NCBI GenBank assembly: GCA_014529385.2
Contig: JABFUD020000382.1
Location: forward strand, 1 to 64,000
DNA length: 64,000 bases
Direction of reading: 5' to 3'
From: Adiantum capillus-veneris
Lineage: Eukaryota > Streptophyta > Polypodiopsida > Polypodiales > Pteridaceae
Below the pieces are notes generated by a model. That model was not told the DNA's origin and did no database searches. It saw only the letters and a program-made list of their open reading frames with translations. This document shows, one piece after another, positions 61,169 through 64,000 of this stretch. How positions within the stretch are numbered: the stretch's first letter is position 1; each line of letters begins with the position of its first letter. A program made the position numbers and the translations under genes.

Positions 61169-61197
61169 GGCCCTTTTTAAATGGGCCCTTATAAATA
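61169..61197 (+). promoter_or_regulatory. GGGCCC palindrome and TATA box of the H3-like gene
   Basis: An inverted pair, agggccc and gggccct (about 61168-61189), is followed directly by TATA (ttataaata, 61189-61197), 58 bp before the ATG. TGGGCC/GGGCCC elements are TCP-type sites found in many plant proliferation-linked promoters; the functional reading is inference. The whole promoter must fit in the 139 bp after the preceding gene's stop. Confidence 0.55.
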
Positions 61198-61254
61198 TTG
61201 CATGCTCTCATAAATCACTCATTTCTTAAGAACAGGTGAGCTCTCACCAACGAA

Positions 61255-62151
61255 ATGGCGCGCACCAAACAAACCGCGAAAGAGCATCGGCCTGCCAACA
61301 AAAACACCCTCCAAGGATGTGAGAATCCGTCATGGCTTAAAGGCACAAGAAAACGGCCACGAACACCTGGCCGTTCCAGGAACTCTTCTGGTAGTGGGCA
61401 TGGTGGTAGGGCGCGAGAGTCATCAAGGACTGTTGAATCTCCACCTCCTCAAGATATAACACCTAGAAAGAGAATGAAGCAACGTGCCCAGCACTGGAGA
61501 GAAGCAGAGGGCCAGCAAACATCAGAGTCCGATAGGGAGCAGCCGTCGCGTCCCCAATCACAAGCAGGACCATCCAGGACTTGGTTGGTCCATACAGACA
61601 CCGAATCAGAGAGTGAGCCACCATGGTTGCGAGAAAAAATACTGCGCACACACCGGGTGGCCGTTGGGGGGAAGACATTGCCTCAAGACCAGGGAGCTCT
61701 CCCCACACGACAAGATCGGCAACCAAGGGAAGAAGAAGAATCAGAAGAGGCTGCAGAACCAGTCCCTAAGCATGTAAATAGGCGCAAGTCTAAGTTTTTC
61801 AAGAAGCCTAAACGCTGCCCGCCGGCAAATGTGCAAGTGCCCCCAAGACAACCGCAGCGGCGCCGAAAAATAGCAAGGGCATTTGCAGAAATCCGCCACT
61901 ACCAGAAGACGACGGAGCTCTTGATTCGACGCGCCCCCTTTGCTCGCACTGTGAAGGAGGTGCTTCAAAGCTATGGAAATCAGTATAGAATGCAAGCAAT
62001 AGCACTGGAGGCTATTCAAGAAGCTGCAGAGGCCCACATCATTTCGGTGTTGGAAGATACCAACCTATGCGCCATTCATGCAAAGCGAGTGACAATACAA
62101 CCAAAAGATATGCAGCTTGCACGTCGATTGCGACGAGACTTCGAGCATTAG
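61255..62151 (+). CDS. Histone-H3-like protein with a very long N-terminal tail
   Basis: An intact, intronless frame of 298 codons. The start, MARTKQTA, equals the H3 N-terminus; afterwards Lys9/Ser10 are replaced (KEH). Residues about 9-205 are a basic, Ser/Pro/Arg/Glu-rich tail with no resemblance to H3. Residues about 206-298 are a complete H3 fold: [15 protein letters not shown] (alpha-N), [10 protein letters not shown] (alpha-1), SYGNQYRMQ (loop 1), the QEAAEAH helix, and [14 protein letters not shown] then PKDMQLARR. By hand about 50 of 86 positions equal canonical H3, with no gap. Divergence is greatest in loop 1 and alpha-2, the centromere-targeting part of CENH3, yet loop 1 lacks the CENH3 insertion. 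Canonical H3 is 136 residues and plant CENH3 about 150-180. It would act in nucleosomes, paired with H4. It may be a CENH3, a specialised variant, or an element-borne H3. Confidence 0.88.
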   Translation: MARTKQTAKEHRPANKNTLQGCENPSWLKGTRKRPRTPGRSRNSSGSGHGGRARESSRTVESPPPQDITPRKRMKQRAQHWREAEGQQTSESDREQPSRPQSQAGPSRTWLVHTDTESESEPPWLREKILRTHRVAVGGKTLPQDQGALPTRQDRQPREEEESEEAAEPVPKHVNRRKSKFFKKPKRCPPANVQVPPRQPQRRRKIARAFAEIRHYQKTTELLIRRAPFARTVKEVLQSYGNQYRMQAIALEAIQEAAEAHIISVLEDTNLCAIHAKRVTIQPKDMQLARRLRRDFEH

Positions 62152-62293
62152 CCGAAGTTATCCCTCTTTTTGTATTGAACACCCTTATCTTTGTAATGAT
62201 TTGACTTTCCAATGAGAATATGATCAACAGTTGTGTCTACTCTGTCTATTATCTTTGTAATTTCAAGTTCTGTATGTAATTGCAGTCAATTTC
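62152..62293. other. 3' flank of the H3-like gene
   Basis: About 140 bp of AT-rich sequence with aatgaga and ttgtaat motifs that could serve polyadenylation. It passes straight into the first array unit. Confidence 0.4.
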
Positions 62294-64000
62294 AGTAAAT
62301 TTGTGCATTTTAAGTACCCTTGGGGGTAGATAAGCCTATAAGGGGCCAAAAAAATCCTGGCCACAAGGGCGCGCAAATGGCCCATCCAAAACTGATGGAT
62401 GGGCCATTTGCGCGCCCTTGTGGCCAGGCCTTTTTCTGCCCCTTTTAGGCTTATCTACCCCCAAGGGTACTTAAAATGCACAAATTTACTAAAACCTATT
62501 GGCTTTGCATCAATATTTTATATGGATCCTTGTGGACACCTTTTTTTGGTCATTTCAAGCTTTGAATTCCTTATAGGATATCAAAACAAATAACATATTG
62601 TGATACCAAGTGTCTATGCAACATTAATTTGGATTTTTCAAATGTCCAATGTAATTGGAGTTTTTGGTAGAGGGGTGTACTAGGTAGAGCTAAAGCAGGT
62701 GATAGTGTGCTGGAAAATTCATTTCATAATTGATTTCAGCTTTTCTAGTGTCCTTGAGTCTGAACATATGCTGGAATTGCCATAAAAAGGGTGCATTTAA
62801 ATGAATGATGCAAAACCAATCCATTGCAGTATATTTGTGCTTTTTAAGTACCCTAGGGGGTAGATTGGCTTATAAGGGGCAAAAAAATGCCTGGCCACAA
62901 GGGCACACAAATAGCCCATCCAAAACTAATGATGGGCCATTTGCGCGCCCTTGTGGCCAGGCCTTTTTCTATCCCTTTTAGGCTTATCTGTCCCCAAGGG
63001 TACTTAAAATGCACAAATTTACTAAAACCTATTGGTTTTGTATCAATATTTTACATGGATCCTTGTGGACACCTTTTCTTGGTCATTTGAAGCTTTGAAT
63101 TCCTTATAGGATATCAAAACAAATAACATATTGTGAAACCAAGTATCTATCAACATTAATTTGGATTTTTCAAATGTCCAATGTAATTGGACTTTTTGGT
63201 GGAGGGGTGTACTAGGTAGAGCTAAAGCAGGTGATAGTGTGCTGGAAAATTCATTTCATAATTGATTTCAGCTTTTCTAGTGTCCTTGAATCTTAACATA
63301 TGCTGGAATTGCCATATGAAAAGGGTGCATTTAAATGAATGATGCAAAACCAATCCATTGCAGTATATTTGTGCTTTTTAAGTACCCTAGGGTGTAGATT
63401 GGCTTATAAGGGGCAAAAAAATGCCTGGCCACAAGGGCGCGCAAATAGCCCATCCAAAACTGATGGATGGGCCATTTGCGCGCCCTTGTGGCCAGACCTT
63501 TTTCTGCCCCTTTTAGGCTTATCTGTCCCCAAGGGTACTTAAAATGCACAAATTTACTAAAACCTATTGGTTTTGCATCAATATTTTACATGGATCCTTG
63601 TGGACACCTTTTTTTGGTCATTTCAAGCTTTGAATTCCTTATAGGATATCAAAACAAATAACATATTGTGAAACCAAGTGTCTATGCAACATTAATTTGG
63701 ATTTTTCAAATGTCCAATGCAATTGGACTTTTTGGTGGAGGGGTACACTAGGTAGAGCTAAATCAGGTGATAGTGTGCTGGAAAATTCATTTCATAATTG
63801 ATTTCAGCTTTTCTAGTGTCCTCAAGTCTGAACATATGCTGGAATTGCCATAAAAAGAGTGCATTTAAATGAATGATGCAAAACCAATCCATTGCAGTAT
63901 ATTTGTGCTTTTTAAGTACCCTAGGGGGTAGATTGGCTTATAAGGGGCAAAAAAATGCATGGCCACAAGGGCGCGCAAATGGCCCATCCAAAACTGATGG
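62293..64000. repeat. Tandem array, 534-bp period, continuing past the window
   Basis: The motif cagta(a/t)atttgtgc recurs at 62293, 62827, 63361 and 63895, exactly 534 bp apart. Each unit has an inverted repeat of about 190 bp and a spacer of about 340 bp (phrases such as tggatccttgtggacacc, gggtgtactaggtagagct and gtgatagtgtgctggaaaat). The units are very similar, and the fourth is cut by the window end. The regular period is satellite-like. Short open frames in it are reading of the palindrome. Confidence 0.93.
62294..62490. repeat. Long inverted repeat (hairpin) of the first array unit
   Basis: Left arm from agtaaatttgtgc at 62294 and right arm to gcacaaatttact at 62490 pair over about 93 bases with only a handful of mismatches, around a loop of about 9 bases (aaaactgat). 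The core ccacaagggcgcgcaaatgg/ccatttgcgcgcccttgtgg is GC-rich. Equivalent, less perfect hairpins lie at about 62828-63024 and 63362-63557. Confidence 0.92.

Noticed and set aside
61449-62037. Antisense open frames under the H3-like gene
   Set aside because: Shadows of the plus-strand gene. The sense frame has the H3 motifs and the antisense frames have no domain.
61255-62151. Calling the gene CENH3 outright
   Set aside because: Loop 1 has the same length as canonical H3, and alpha-3 is H3-like. CENH3 identity needs phylogeny or ChIP, so it is kept as a hypothesis.
62294-62490. A microRNA precursor
   Set aside because: The hairpin is too long and too perfect, and it recurs in tandem. An inverted-repeat siRNA source or satellite is more plausible; no miRNA claim is justified without small-RNA data.
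62399-63661. Repeated open frames of about 64 codons in the 534-bp array
   Set aside because: They read through the palindrome and the spacer. The frames recur only because the DNA repeats, and there is no sign of codon-level constraint.

Overview
The window is nuclear DNA from a land plant with a repeat-rich, probably large genome. The evidence is nested LTR retrotransposons primed by initiator-Met tRNA, Ty1/copia and chromodomain Ty3/gypsy pol proteins, short GT-AG introns, TATA and G-box promoters, and long GA/GT microsatellites. The species cannot be read from the sequence. A fern or other seed-free plant would fit, but that is a guess. No rRNA gene, canonical tRNA gene or CRISPR array was seen.

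Layout. 1-8.7 kb: decayed Ty3/gypsy material (integrase, a protease placed after it, then a long coiled-coil ORF) ending in a polypurine tract and a probable 3' LTR. 8.7-22.4 kb: mostly non-coding, with compound microsatellites, a tRNA-like SINE candidate, a decayed gag region on the minus strand with a primer-binding site, and a very large GA/poly-G block at 17.4-18.4 kb. 22.4-25.4 kb: a decayed copy of an unnamed transposase-like gene, a spliced minus-strand gene of unknown function, and a divergent small lysine-rich gene. 25.7-31.4 kb: Ty3 LTR plus integrase (minus), a Ulp1-like peptidase remnant, and a Ty1/copia pol with its 3' LTR. 31.9-41.3 kb: another transposase-like fragment, minisatellites, an integrase end followed by a coiled-coil ORF, a second copia LTR with PBS and gag, and a kinase-like fragment. 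41.958-52.563 kb: a complete minus-strand Ty3/gypsy chromovirus with LTRs of about 1.6 kb and a TGATT target duplication. Nested in it at 43.814-48.320 is a second LTR element with its own ACGT duplication that carries gag but no pol. 52.6-57 kb: a 255-bp duplication, unknown coding remnants and a LINE reverse transcriptase.

The most interesting part is the right end. A multi-exon transposase-like gene (about 58.17-61.12 kb) is followed 139 bp later, on the same strand, by an intact intronless histone-H3-like gene (61,255-62,151). Its 298-residue product keeps the H3 start (ARTKQTA) and a full H3 fold, but has a tail of about 200 residues. It is followed within 150 bp by a tandem array of 534-bp repeats, each holding an inverted repeat of roughly 190 bp. 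The transposase-like gene has two more decayed relatives here (22.5 and 31.9 kb), and the 22.5-kb copy also lies beside a small basic-protein gene with a TATA box. This raises the possibility of an undescribed multi-gene mobile element, or of a repeat-associated (perhaps centromeric) H3 variant.

A second theme is mutational. Most broken reading frames are interrupted by in-frame TAG or TGA where CAG or CGA is the likely ancestor, as expected from deamination of methylated CHG and CG cytosines in silenced plant repeats.
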